Assembly (NCBI RefSeq): GCF_029369745.1
Contig: NZ_CP120210.1
Span: forward strand, 6,200,001 to 6,264,000
Direction of reading: 5' to 3'
Length of the DNA: 64,000 bases
From: Amycolatopsis sp. QT-25
GTDB lineage: Bacteria > Actinomycetota > Actinomycetes > Mycobacteriales > Pseudonocardiaceae
The position numbers and the translations under genes were made by a program. A model generated the notes under the pieces. It ran no database searches. It was not told the DNA's origin and was given only the letters and a program-made list of their open reading frames with translations. The first letter of the stretch is position 1. Each line of letters starts with the position of its first letter. This document shows, piece after piece, positions 25,572 to 34,038 of the stretch.

Positions 25572-26338
25572 GGAACGGGCTGCGGGTGCTGGCGGTCGAC
25601 GACGTCCCGCCCGCCCTCGACGAATTGTGCAGCTTGCTGCGCGAGGCACCGGAAGTCGCCGGAGTGGTCGCCGCCGGCGACGCGCTGAACGCGCTCAAGC
25701 TGTTGCAGGGCGGCCATTTCGACGCCGTCTTCCTCGATATCTCGATGCCGGGGCTCGACGGGCTCGAACTCGCCTCGCTGCTGGCCCGGCTCAACCGGCC
25801 GCCGGTGATCGTGTTCGTCACCGCGCACGACGGCCACGCCGTGGCCGCGTACGGCATCGGCGCCGTCGACTACCTGCTCAAACCGGTCCGCGCGGAACGA
25901 CTGTCCGCCGCACTGGCCAAAGTGGTCCGGATGGCGGGCGACCAGGACGGCGAACCGAAACCGGCGCCGGACGCGATGTCCGCGATGCCGGTGGAATCGG
26001 GCGGGCGCACGCGATACGTCCGCCGGGACGACGTCCAGTTCGTCGAGGCGCACGGCGACTACGTCCAGCTGCACACGAAATCCGGCGTCCACGTCACGCG
26101 CATGCCCCTCTCCCGGCTCGAAGAGTATTGGGAGGGAACGGGTTTCACCCGCGTGCACCGGGGTTTCCTGCTCGCCGTGGACGCGGTGCTCGAACTACGC
26201 AGCGATACCACCGGCGGATTGCTCGCCCATACCGAAGCGGGTGACGTGCCGGTGAGCCGCCGCCACGCGCGCGACCTGCGCGACCGGCTGCTCGCCGCCG
26301 CGCAACGCGGCGAACTGGGCCGGGGAAGCCGTCGGTGA
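25568..26338 (+). CDS. LytTR response regulator
   Basis: The product has 256 residues. The receiver domain has LRVLAVDDVPPALDEL and the phospho-Asp in FDAVFLDISMPGLDGLEL, then FVTAHDGHAVAAYGIGAVDYLLKPV. The C-terminal LytTR domain shows RRDDVQFVEAHGDYVQLHT, MPLSRLEEY and FTRVHRGFLLAVDAV, which bind DNA through beta-strands. GTG start 25568 overlaps the kinase stop; a longer frame exists but would lie inside the kinase gene. Its probable targets are the symporter genes downstream, as in the BtsSR/YpdAB pattern. Confidence 0.9.
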   Translation: MRNGLRVLAVDDVPPALDELCSLLREAPEVAGVVAAGDALNALKLLQGGHFDAVFLDISMPGLDGLELASLLARLNRPPVIVFVTAHDGHAVAAYGIGAVDYLLKPVRAERLSAALAKVVRMAGDQDGEPKPAPDAMSAMPVESGGRTRYVRRDDVQFVEAHGDYVQLHTKSGVHVTRMPLSRLEEYWEGTGFTRVHRGFLLAVDAVLELRSDTTGGLLAHTEAGDVPVSRRHARDLRDRLLAAAQRGELGRGSRR

Positions 26339-26682
26339 GCCGCGTCAAACGGGTCGCCGTCACCAGCCCGCAGACCCGGCTCGCGCGTTCGCGGCGCCGT
26401 TCGCGCGGACGGTGGCGGGTCCCCCGGCTGGCCGCGGGCGACGCGGAACGCGCGGACGCGCTCTACCGGGCCCAGCGCCGTCGCGGGCTCCCCGCGCTGG
26501 CCGGGATGTTCGGGCTGGTGTTCGGGCTCCCGCTGGTGTTCGGGGTGTTCCCCGGACTGGATGCGGTACGGCCGCTGGGTATCCCGCTGTCCTGGCTGAT
26601 GATCGCGATCCTCCCGTATCCGGCGATGGCACTGCTTTCGTGGTGGCAGTTGCGCCGCGCGGAAAAGATCGAGGACGACTAG
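26335..26682 (+). CDS. small two-TM membrane protein next to symporter
   Basis: The product has 115 residues. A very basic N-terminus (RSRRRSRGRWRVPRL) precedes two hydrophobic segments (LPALAGMFGLVFGLPLVFGVFP and IPLSWLMIAILPYPAMALLSW). It overlaps the response regulator gene by GTGA and ends within the start codon of the symporter gene (TAG/GTG sharing a base). Its place equals that of DUF485 subunits next to acetate symporters, so it may be an accessory subunit, but it is not itself DUF485. Confidence 0.65.
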   Translation: MSRVKRVAVTSPQTRLARSRRRSRGRWRVPRLAAGDAERADALYRAQRRRGLPALAGMFGLVFGLPLVFGVFPGLDAVRPLGIPLSWLMIAILPYPAMALLSWWQLRRAEKIEDD

Positions 26683-28415
26683 TGGTCCCGGCGCTTTCGG
26701 TGGCACCGGTCGTGCTGGTCACGCTGCTGATCGGGTTGCGTGGCGTCGCGGCCATGCGCACGACGTCGGACTTCCTCGTCGCCTCGCGCCGGATCTCCCC
26801 GTTGGTCAACTCGGCCGCGGTCTCCGGCGAATACCTGTCCGCGGCGTCGTTCCTCGGGGTGGCGGGGCTGGTGGTGAAGGACGGGATCGGCGCGCTCTGG
26901 TACCCGGTCGGGTTCACCGCCGGGTACATCGCGATGCTGGTCCTCGTGGCGGCGCCGATGCGGCGCTCCGGCGCGCTCACCGTCCCGGACTTCGCCGAAG
27001 CCCGGCTCGCCTCCCCCGCCCTGCGCCGCCTCGCCGCGGTCGTCGTCCTCGTGATCGGCACCCTCTACCTGGTCCCGCAATTCCGTACCGCGGGGCTGGT
27101 GCTGACCGCCGTCGGCGGCACGCCGTACTGGGTCGGTGTCGTCATCGCGGGCGCCGCCGTCAGCGCGACACTGGCGCTCGGCGGGATGCGCGCGGCGACC
27201 TACGTCCAGGCCTTCCAGTTCGTGCTGAAGCTGGTGCTGTTCCTCGTCCCCGCGATCTGGCTGGTCTCCCAGGTCTCCCCGGAGGAACGGTCGGCTTCGG
27301 TGCACCCGGTGGAATTCACCCACTTCGCCCGCGACACCGAGCTGTCCTTCGAGATCGACGTGACACTGACCTTGCGCGAGCCGACCACCCTGCTCACCCC
27401 GGAAAAACACGTGGTGCCGCCGGGGGAACTGGTGGCCAGGAGCGGGCAGACACTGCACTTCGCCGAGGGCACCCCGGTTCCCGCCGTCCGGGGCGGGGCC
27501 CCGCTGGGTGGGCCGGATTGGCAACGGCCGCTGCTCGACCTCGGCGACCACGGCTATCCGCTGCTCGGCACGTGGGCGATCCTGATCGCCACCATGCTCG
27601 GCACCATGGGCCTGCCGCATGTCCTGATGCGCTTCCACACCAGCCCGGACGGCCGCGCCGCGCGCCGCACCGCGGCGATCACCGTCGCCCTGCTCGGCGT
27701 CTTCTACCTGTTCCCAGGGGTTTACGGCGTCCTCGGCCGGGTGCTGGTGCCCGAACTGTACGTCTCCGGCGCGACGGACACCGTCGTCGTCGCGCTGCCG
27801 GCACAGGTCGACGACGGCTGGGCGGGGTCGCTGTTCACCGGGCTGCTGACGGCTGGCGCGTTCGCCGCGTTCCTGGCGACGTCGCTCGGGTTGCTGCTGG
27901 TCATCTCCGGCGCGGTCGCGCACGACCTTGCCCCCGGCGGCCTGCGGCGATTGCGCTGGTCGGTGCTCGGCGCGGCGGCGGTGATGGTCCTGCTCGCGCT
28001 GCCGTCGGCGAGACTGGACGCCGGTGTTCTCGTCACCTGGGGTTTCACCGTGGCCGCGTCGACGTTCTGCCCGTTGCTGGTACTCGGCATCTGGTGGGAC
28101 CGGCTCACCGCCGCGGGCGCGATCAGCGGCGTCCTCGCCGGTCTCGTCGCGTCTTCGGGCTCGATCCTGGTGGCGCTGTCCGTCCCGGGCCTGAGCGGTC
28201 TGCCCGCGATCCTGGTGTCGCAGCCCGCGCCGTGGTCGGTTCCGCTGGCATTCGGCGTAATGCTCGTGGTTTCCTTGCGGGGCAGGCCACCCGCGTGGTC
28301 GACGGCCGCCATGCTGCGGCTGCATCTGGACGATCGCACAGCCGAGCCCCCTTCGTCGTGGCCGGGCCACCGTTCGTCGACCGTTCGTCGTCTCGGCAGA
28401 CGTTCGAACCGCTGA
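26682..28415 (+). CDS. sodium:solute symporter (SSS), acetate/pyruvate type
   Basis: The product has 577 residues with about 13 membrane segments. The SSS signature near the N-terminus is TTSDFLVASRRISPLVNSAAVSGEYLSAASFLGVAGLV. GTMGLPHVLMRFHTSPDGRAARRTA matches the ActP/MctC group. Between two membrane segments lies a hydrophilic insertion of about 90 residues (from SPEERSASVHPVEF to PDWQRPLLDLGDHG), which other copies such as the one at 28821 lack. GTG 26682 is coupled to the preceding small gene. Likely cargo is a short monocarboxylate taken up with sodium or protons. Confidence 0.85.
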   Translation: MVPALSVAPVVLVTLLIGLRGVAAMRTTSDFLVASRRISPLVNSAAVSGEYLSAASFLGVAGLVVKDGIGALWYPVGFTAGYIAMLVLVAAPMRRSGALTVPDFAEARLASPALRRLAAVVVLVIGTLYLVPQFRTAGLVLTAVGGTPYWVGVVIAGAAVSATLALGGMRAATYVQAFQFVLKLVLFLVPAIWLVSQVSPEERSASVHPVEFTHFARDTELSFEIDVTLTLREPTTLLTPEKHVVPPGELVARSGQTLHFAEGTPVPAVRGGAPLGGPDWQRPLLDLGDHGYPLLGTWAILIATMLGTMGLPHVLMRFHTSPDGRAARRTAAITVALLGVFYLFPGVYGVLGRVLVPELYVSGATDTVVVALPAQVDDGWAGSLFTGLLTAGAFAAFLATSLGLLLVISGAVAHDLAPGGLRRLRWSVLGAAAVMVLLALPSARLDAGVLVTWGFTVAASTFCPLLVLGIWWDRLTAAGAISGVLAGLVASSGSILVALSVPGLSGLPAILVSQPAPWSVPLAFGVMLVVSLRGRPPAWSTAAMLRLHLDDRTAEPPSSWPGHRSSTVRRLGRRSNR

Positions 28416-28479
28416 CGGTTCCGCTTTCCCCGGCTTCTCCTTAACGTGTCGCGGACCACATTCGCGGTGCGAGGAGAGC

Positions 28480-28824
28480 ATGATGAGTACCGAACCGAAC
28501 GCTCCCGGTCCGCCTGAAACGGACTGGGACAAAGCCCACGACAGCCCCGAGTTCAAGGAGTTGCGCGCGCGGCTGCGCCGGTTCGTCTTCCCGGTCTCGG
28601 CGCTGTTCCTCGTCTGGTACCTGCTCTACGTGCTGCTCGCCGACTACGCGCACGGCTTCATGAGCACGAAGCTGGCCGGCAACATCACCGTCGGTCTCAT
28701 CTTCGGTCTGCTGCAGTTCGTTTCCACCTTCGTGATCACCGGGCTCTACGTCCGCTACGCGAACAAGAAACTCGACCCCATCGCGGAGAAGATCCGCACC
28801 GACCTCGAGAGTGAGACCAAATGA
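28480..28824 (+). CDS. DUF485 membrane protein
   Basis: The product has 114 residues. The DUF485 pattern is SPEFKELRARLRRFVFPVSALFLVWYLLYVLLADYAHGFMSTKLAGN followed by a second segment GLIFGLLQFVSTFVITGLYVRYANKKLDPIA. DUF485 proteins (YjcH type) accompany acetate permease ActP. The ATG 28480 follows GAGGAG. It overlaps the next symporter gene by ATGA, a typical yjcH-actP arrangement. Role in transport is inferred by association. Confidence 0.9.
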   Translation: MMSTEPNAPGPPETDWDKAHDSPEFKELRARLRRFVFPVSALFLVWYLLYVLLADYAHGFMSTKLAGNITVGLIFGLLQFVSTFVITGLYVRYANKKLDPIAEKIRTDLESETK

Positions 28825-30449
28825 CCCTCGCCGCCGGAGTCGAGGGCAGCAGCCCCGTCCTCAACATCACCATCTTCGGGCTCTTCGTGGTCGTCACGCT
28901 GTTCGTCGTGTTCCGGGCCAGCCGCAACTCGAAGACGGCGTCGGACTACTACGCCGCGGGGCGCGCGTTCACCGGGCCGCAGAACGGTGTGGCCATCGCG
29001 GGCGACTACCTGTCCGCCGCGTCGTTCCTCGGGATCGCGGGCGCGATCGCCGTCTACGGCTACGACGGTTTCCTTTACTCCATCGGATTCCTGGTGGCCT
29101 GGCTGGTGGCGTTGCTGCTGGTCGCGGAACTGCTGCGCAACACCGGCAAGTTCACCATGGGCGACGTGCTGGCGTTCCGGATGAAGCAGCGCCCGGTGCG
29201 GGCCGCGGCGGCGACGTCCACCCTGGCCGTCTCGTTCTTCTACCTGCTCGCGCAGATGGCCGGCGCCGGTGGCCTCGTCGCGCTGCTGCTCGGGATCGAG
29301 AGCAAGGCCGGGCAGTCCGCGATCATCGTGATCGTCGGCATCATCATGATCGCCTACGTGCTCATCGGCGGGATGAAGGGCACCACCTGGGTCCAGATCA
29401 TCAAGGCCGCACTGCTCATCGTCGGCGCGCTGGTGATGACGCTCTGGGTGCTGGGCAGGTACGGCTTCGACCTTTCCTCGCTGCTGCAAGGTGCCGTGGA
29501 CAGGGCGGGCAGCGCCGGTGAAGCGCTGCTCGGGCCGGGCAACCAGTACGGCAAGACCGGCACCACCAAACTGGACTTCCTGTCGCTGGGCATCGCGCTG
29601 GTCCTCGGCACCGCGGGCCTGCCACACGTGCTCATGCGCTTCTACACGGTGCCGACGGCGAAGGACGCGCGCCGTTCCGTGGTCTGGGCGATCGCGCTGA
29701 TCGGCGTCTTCTACCTGTTCACGCTGGTGCTCGGCTACGGTGCCGGCGCGCTGGTCGGCGCGGACCGGATCAAGGCCGCCCCCGGTGGCGTGAACTCGGC
29801 GGCTCCGCTGCTGGCGCTGGAACTCGGCGGACCGGTCCTGCTCGGCCTGATCGCGGCGATCGCCTTCGCGACGATCCTCGCCGTGGTCGCGGGCCTGACG
29901 ATCACCGCGTCGGCGTCGTTCGCGCACGACGTCTACGCCAGCGTGCTCAAGAAGGGCAAGGCGAGCCCGGCCTCGGAGGTGAAGGTCGCCCGGATCACCG
30001 CGCTGGTGATCGGGGCGGTCGCGATCCTCGGCGGCATCCTCGCCAACGGGCAGAACATCGCGTTCCTGGTGGCACTCGCGTTCGCGGTGGCGGCGTCGGC
30101 GAACCTGCCCACCATCCTCTACTCGCTGTTCTGGAAGCGGTTCAACACCCAGGGCGCGTTGTGGAGCATCTACGGCGGTCTCGGGGTTTGCATCTTGCTG
30201 ATCGTCTTCTCGCCGGCCGTCTCGGGTAAGCCCGTCGACGCCAAGACCGGCAAGAGCGCTTCGATGATCCAGGGCGTCGACTTCCACTGGTTCCCGCTGG
30301 ACAATCCGGGTCTCGTCTCGATCCCGATCGCGTTCTTCCTCGGCTGGCTCGGCACGGTGCTGTCCAAGGAGCACAACCAGAAGAAGTACGCCGAGATGGA
30401 GGTCCGCTCGCTCACCGGCGTGGGTGCCGAAAAGGCCGTCGCCCACTAG
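28821..30449 (+). CDS. cation/acetate symporter ActP-like
   Basis: The product has 542 residues. The SSS signature is TASDYYAAGRAFTGPQNGVAIAGDYLSAASFLGIAGAIAVYGYDGFLY, followed by GTAGLPHVLMRFYTVPTAKDARRSV and VVAGLTITASASFAHDVYASVLKKG, as in ActP and corynebacterial MctC. It should carry acetate and related monocarboxylates inward across the plasma membrane. It is the last gene of a run from the LytS kinase to here, with a 64-bp gap before the DUF485 gene that may hold its own promoter. A strong hairpin closes it. Confidence 0.92.
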   Translation: MTLAAGVEGSSPVLNITIFGLFVVVTLFVVFRASRNSKTASDYYAAGRAFTGPQNGVAIAGDYLSAASFLGIAGAIAVYGYDGFLYSIGFLVAWLVALLLVAELLRNTGKFTMGDVLAFRMKQRPVRAAAATSTLAVSFFYLLAQMAGAGGLVALLLGIESKAGQSAIIVIVGIIMIAYVLIGGMKGTTWVQIIKAALLIVGALVMTLWVLGRYGFDLSSLLQGAVDRAGSAGEALLGPGNQYGKTGTTKLDFLSLGIALVLGTAGLPHVLMRFYTVPTAKDARRSVVWAIALIGVFYLFTLVLGYGAGALVGADRIKAAPGGVNSAAPLLALELGGPVLLGLIAAIAFATILAVVAGLTITASASFAHDVYASVLKKGKASPASEVKVARITALVIGAVAILGGILANGQNIAFLVALAFAVAASANLPTILYSLFWKRFNTQGALWSIYGGLGVCILLIVFSPAVSGKPVDAKTGKSASMIQGVDFHWFPLDNPGLVSIPIAFFLGWLGTVLSKEHNQKKYAEMEVRSLTGVGAEKAVAH

Positions 30450-30452
30450 CCG

Positions 30453-30500
30453 CCGGGACGGTGCGGCCGGCATCCGACGCCCCCGGCCGCACCGTCCCGG
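30453..30500. terminator. 18-bp perfect hairpin after actP-like gene
   Basis: CCGGGACGGTGCGGCCGG (30453-30470) is the exact reverse complement of 30483-30500, with a 12-base loop, three bases after the symporter stop. TCTTCCTT follows on the plus strand. It separates two convergent genes. Confidence 0.8.
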
Positions 30501-30507
30501 TCTTCCT

Positions 30508-31251
30508 TCAGTGAGGCAGCTTCCCCGCCGTCAGTCCGGCCAGTTTCGCGCGGAGATCCGCGCGTACCGACTTCCACAGCCCGGTGCCCAGCGAGATCCG
30601 CGCCACCCCCAGTCCGGTGAGCGCGGAGAGATCGGGACCTCCGGGCATCGGCAAGGCGTTGACCGCCCCCGGCGCGACCGCCCGCACGAAATCGCCGAGC
30701 ACGTCCGGTGACTTCAGCAGGATCGGGTAGACGCAGTCCGCCCCGGCCTCTAGGTACGCCTTGGCCCGCGAGATCGCGTCGTCCAGTACGGCCCGCTCGT
30801 CGGACGCGCCGAGGAAGACGTCGACGCGGGCGTTGATCACCAGCGCGTCCCCTGCCGCCTCGCGCAACTCCGCGATCCGTTCCGCCTGCGCCGCGAGTGA
30901 ACGGACTCCACCCGAGGCGTGGTCGGTGTCCTCGTAGTTGCAGCCGACGGCACCGGCCTCGGCCAGCCTCGCCGCGAGTTCGGTCCCATCGAGCCCGTAC
31001 CCGCCTTCCACGTCGACGGTCACCGGCACCGAGACCGCCCGCGCGATCCGCGACGCCGCGGCGAACATCTCGTCGGCGGGCGCGGCTTCCCCGTCGTCGT
31101 ATCCGAGGACCTCCGCGACGGCGAAGGAACTCGTCGCCACGACGGGGAATCCGGCGGCTTCCACGAGACGCGCGCTGCCGGCGTCCCACGCGTTCGGCAG
31201 GAGCAACGGCGTTCCCGCGACGTGCAGTTCCCGCAGCCGTGCCGCCGTCAT
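30508..31251 (-). CDS. isocitrate lyase/PEP mutase family protein
   Basis: The product has 247 residues and resembles the ICL/PEPM barrel proteins. Motifs are PLLLPNAWDAGSARLVEAAGFPVVATSS, VPVTVDVEGGYG (metal-binding Asp), GCNYEDTDH and LVINARVDVFLG (Arg). The catalytic KKCGH of isocitrate lyase is missing, so the reaction is probably of the PEP mutase or 2-methylisocitrate-lyase-like kind but undefined. ATG 31251 overlaps the stop of the upstream AhpD-like gene (ATGA), so the two are co-translated. Confidence 0.82.
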   Translation of the reverse strand: MTAARLRELHVAGTPLLLPNAWDAGSARLVEAAGFPVVATSSFAVAEVLGYDDGEAAPADEMFAAASRIARAVSVPVTVDVEGGYGLDGTELAARLAEAGAVGCNYEDTDHASGGVRSLAAQAERIAELREAAGDALVINARVDVFLGASDERAVLDDAISRAKAYLEAGADCVYPILLKSPDVLGDFVRAVAPGAVNALPMPGGPDLSALTGLGVARISLGTGLWKSVRADLRAKLAGLTAGKLPH

Positions 31252-31712
31252 TCGGCGCGCTCGGGCAGCGGCGCGTGGCTGGTCACGCACATCCGGTTCC
31301 AGCTGTTGATCGCGATGGCCTCCCAGACGATGGCGCGGTACTGCTCCTCGGTGAAGACGCGAGTGGCCTCTTCGTAGACGTCGTCCGGGACGTCGTGCAG
31401 GGTCGCCACGTTCGTGATCGCCTCGGTGAGCGCGAGCGCGGCGCGCTCCTGCTCGGTGAACAGTTCGGTCTCGCGCCAGCCCTGCAGCACGAACAGCCGC
31501 CGCGGCGACTCGCCCCTCTGCAGCGCCTCGTGGGAGTGCATGTCGAGGCAGAACGCGCAGTGGTTGATCTGCGACGACCGCATCTTCACCAGTTCGAGGA
31601 TCTTGTGGTCGACGCCGGCGTTCGCGGCGGCCTTCTCGACTTCGGCCTGCAGTCCGACCATGGCCTGATAGATCTCGGGCACTCTTTTGCCCACGTGGAT
31701 TCGCTCGGTCAT
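31248..31712 (-). CDS. carboxymuconolactone decarboxylase/AhpD-like protein
   Basis: The product has 154 residues. The AhpD-type site is ELVKMRSSQINHCAFCLDMHSHEAL, with the CxxC pair and the His that form the peroxidase relay. The C-terminal part ERAALALTEAITNV is also typical. It probably reduces alkyl hydroperoxides or senses redox stress, as small actinobacterial AhpD-like proteins are proposed to. It is the first gene of a two-gene operon and divergent from the MocR gene with a 46-bp spacer, so MocR is a good candidate for its regulator. Confidence 0.88.
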   Translation of the reverse strand: MTERIHVGKRVPEIYQAMVGLQAEVEKAAANAGVDHKILELVKMRSSQINHCAFCLDMHSHEALQRGESPRRLFVLQGWRETELFTEQERAALALTEAITNVATLHDVPDDVYEEATRVFTEEQYRAIVWEAIAINSWNRMCVTSHAPLPERAE

Positions 31713-31745
31713 GGCGTCGAATCTAGCGGCGACTGGCCCACGAGT

Positions 31746-31779
31746 ATGGTCCAGTCTCATGGCAGAATCATGGTCCAGT
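31746..31779. promoter_or_regulatory. direct repeats ATGGTCCAGT, candidate MocR operator
   Basis: ATGGTCCAGT occurs at 31746-31755 and again at 31770-31779, 24 bp start to start, between the AhpD-like and MocR genes. ACTGGCCCAC near 31730 is a weaker inverted copy. MocR regulators often bind direct repeats with such spacing next to their own gene. Confidence 0.5.
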
Positions 31780-33138
31780 TCGGGAATGGACGTCCACTTG
31801 GACTGGCGTCCCGAAAGCGGCCGGGCCGGGCTCGCCGCGGTGATCCGCGCGGCCATCCGGGAGGGACGCTGGCAGGCGGGCGCCGCGGTGCCCTCGACCA
31901 GGGCGCTGGCGCAGGATCTCGGGGTGGCCAGGGGGACGGTCACCCGGGTCTACTCCGACCTCGCCGCCGAGGGCTACCTGCGGACGGCACAGGGCGCCCC
32001 GACCCGCGTCGCGACGGCGGGCGCGCTGCCCGCGTCACCGCCGCGGCCCGTCCCCCGCGACCCCGCGCCGCGCTGGGATCTGCGTCCCGGCAGGCCGAAC
32101 CTGTCCGCGTTCCCCCGCGCCGCCTGGCTCGCGGCGACCCGCCGGGCACTGCACCACGCGCCGATGTCGGCGTTCGACTACACGGCCGAGTCCGGTGCGC
32201 CGGAACTGCGGGAGACACTCGCCGCGTACCTGGCCCGCAGCCGCGGCGTGATCGCCGATCCCGAGCGCATCCTGGTGTGCGCCGGGTTCTCGCACGCGAT
32301 CGCGATCCTGGCGCGGGTCCTGCACGCGCGCGGCGCGGACGAGATCGCGTTCGAGAACCCGTCACTGCACATCTACCGGGACATCGCCGCCCGCAACGGT
32401 CCTCGCGTGGCCGGGGTCCCGGTCGACGACCACGGGATCACGGTATCCACTTTGGACAGTCCGGCGGTCGTGGTCACCCCGGCGCACCAGTACCCGCTGG
32501 GTGTCACCCTCGCGCCCGAGCGACGGGCGGAACTCACCCGCTGGGCGGAGGAGACCGGCGCCGTCGTCGTCGAGGACGACTACGACGGCGAATTCCGGTT
32601 CGACCAGCAGCAGGTCGGCGCGTTGCAGGCGCTGGCGCCCGAACGGGTCGTGTACGTGGGCACGACGAGCAAGACGCTCGCGCCGTCGTTGCGACTGGGG
32701 TGGATGGTGCTGCCGCGGTTCCTGGTCGAACCGGTCCGGACGGAGATGGCCGCGAGCGGCGCCCGGCCCGCGCTGCTGGACCAGCTGGCGATGGCCGAAC
32801 TGATCGAATCGGGCGCCTACGACCAGCACATCCGCCGCTGCCGCACCGAATACCGTCTCCGGCGGGACCGGTTGCTCGCCGCCCTGCCGGATTCGGTGCT
32901 GCCGCAGGGGATCTCCGCCGGCCTGCATCTGGTGCTCCAGTTTCCCGGTGGCCTTCCCGGGGAGATGGAGGTGCTGGCCGCCTGCCGCCGTCGCACCATC
33001 GGGCTCGAAGGGCTCAGCGGCTACTGGATCGGCGAGCCGCACCGCGAAGGGCTCATCATCGGATACGGCGCCGCCGCGAAACACGCTTTCGGCGGCGCCG
33101 CCCAAGCCCTGCGCGAAGCCATCTTCGAGGTCACCTGA
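31759..33138 (+). CDS. MocR-type regulator (GntR HTH fused to aminotransferase)
   Basis: The product has 459 residues from ATG 31759. A GntR winged helix (GLAAVIRAAIREGRWQAGAAVPSTRALAQDLGVARGTVTRVYSDLAAEGYLR) is fused to a fold-type I aminotransferase domain. Pyridoxal-phosphate residues are visible in VVVEDDYDGEFRF (Asp/Tyr) and VGTTSKTLAPSLRLGWM (Lys). Such proteins are PLP-dependent regulators. The closest alternative start, ATG 31786 (MDVHLDWRPE), would place both operator repeats upstream of the gene and may be the true one. It probably controls itself and the divergent AhpD-like operon. Confidence 0.88.
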   Translation: MAESWSSSGMDVHLDWRPESGRAGLAAVIRAAIREGRWQAGAAVPSTRALAQDLGVARGTVTRVYSDLAAEGYLRTAQGAPTRVATAGALPASPPRPVPRDPAPRWDLRPGRPNLSAFPRAAWLAATRRALHHAPMSAFDYTAESGAPELRETLAAYLARSRGVIADPERILVCAGFSHAIAILARVLHARGADEIAFENPSLHIYRDIAARNGPRVAGVPVDDHGITVSTLDSPAVVVTPAHQYPLGVTLAPERRAELTRWAEETGAVVVEDDYDGEFRFDQQQVGALQALAPERVVYVGTTSKTLAPSLRLGWMVLPRFLVEPVRTEMAASGARPALLDQLAMAELIESGAYDQHIRRCRTEYRLRRDRLLAALPDSVLPQGISAGLHLVLQFPGGLPGEMEVLAACRRRTIGLEGLSGYWIGEPHREGLIIGYGAAAKHAFGGAAQALREAIFEVT

Positions 33139-33139
33139 C

Positions 33140-33208
33140 CCCGCAATCAGTCACCTACTTGCGCTGGCCGGCAAGGCGAACCTCCGCAAGTAGGTGACTA
33201 ATTGCGGA
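33140..33208. terminator. 24-bp hairpin between MocR and cyclophilin genes
   Basis: The arm at 33140-33163 (CCGCAATCAGTCACCTACTTG inside) pairs with 33185-33208 with one mismatch, around a 21-base loop. It lies between convergent genes. Confidence 0.7.
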
Positions 33209-33212
33209 GGGG

Positions 33213-33941
33213 TCAGCAGAACCAGGGGCGCGCCCGGAGGATGTCGGTCTTCAGGACGGGGGCGCCGTCGACCGGGGCGGGGTTCTCCGGGGTCGGCTTG
33301 ATGCCGCCGGCGGCGACGTCGTCGAGGGTTTCGAGCCCTTCGTGCCCGACGGTGCCGAAGATCGTGTAGTTCGGGCGCAGCGCCGAGTCGCCGTACACGA
33401 CGAAGAACTGGCTCCCGTTCGTCGCCGGGCCCGCGTTGGCCATCGCGAGGACGCCACGTGCGTACACCTTGCGCTCACCGGTCGGGTCGGTCGGCGCGGG
33501 CGGCAAGCCCACGGGCAGTTCGTCCTTGTACCTGTAGCCGGGGCCGCCCTCGCCGGTGCCGCTCGGGTCACCGCACTGCAGCACCTTGAGCGTCGGGTAC
33601 GCGGTCAGCCGATGGCAGGTCGTGCGGTCGTAGAACCGGTGCTTCGCCAGATGGAGGAAGCTCTGCACCGTGCACGGCGCCTTCGCCCGATCGAGGGTCA
33701 GGTCGATCTCGCCCTGGTTCGTCTTGAGCTGAACCGGCACCTTGCCCCGAGCCGGCGTGCGACGGGGATCCGGCGGCAACGGGACCGGCCGCGCGGCCGG
33801 TTCGTCCGGCGTCTGCGTGTACTGGCACGGCCCCTTCGTGACCTTCGGCGGCGTGCCTTCCGCCGACGCCGTTCCGGTACCGGCCGCGAGCATCAGCCCG
33901 GCGCCCAGCACTGCCACAACGACCTTCGCGATCTTCTGCAC
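33213..33941 (-). CDS. secreted cyclophilin-type peptidyl-prolyl isomerase
   Basis: The product has 242 residues. A signal peptide (KIAKVVVAVLGAGLMLAAGTGTASA) is followed by a proline-rich linker and a cyclophilin domain: LKTNQGEIDLTLDRAKAPCTVQSFLHLA, FYDRTTCHRL, VLAMANAGPATNGSQFFVVYG and YTIFGTVGHEGLETLDDVA. It should assist folding of exported proteins. The YDRTTCHR loop carries Cys near the usual Phe/His active site. GTG 33941 follows GGGAGGCAGGA. It is monocistronic. Confidence 0.88.
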   Translation of the reverse strand: MQKIAKVVVAVLGAGLMLAAGTGTASAEGTPPKVTKGPCQYTQTPDEPAARPVPLPPDPRRTPARGKVPVQLKTNQGEIDLTLDRAKAPCTVQSFLHLAKHRFYDRTTCHRLTAYPTLKVLQCGDPSGTGEGGPGYRYKDELPVGLPPAPTDPTGERKVYARGVLAMANAGPATNGSQFFVVYGDSALRPNYTIFGTVGHEGLETLDDVAAGGIKPTPENPAPVDGAPVLKTDILRARPWFC

Positions 33942-34038
33942 GGTTCCTGCCTCCCAGCCGTGGACGAAGAAGAGAGCATAGGGTGAATCCCCACCGCTCA
34001 CCCAGGTCCGGAAGTAGGTCCGCGGTTAGGGTCGGACC

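Noticed and set aside
30508..31251. True isocitrate lyase (aceA)
   Set aside because: At 247 residues it is far too short and lacks the KKCGH site; only the barrel features of the superfamily are present.
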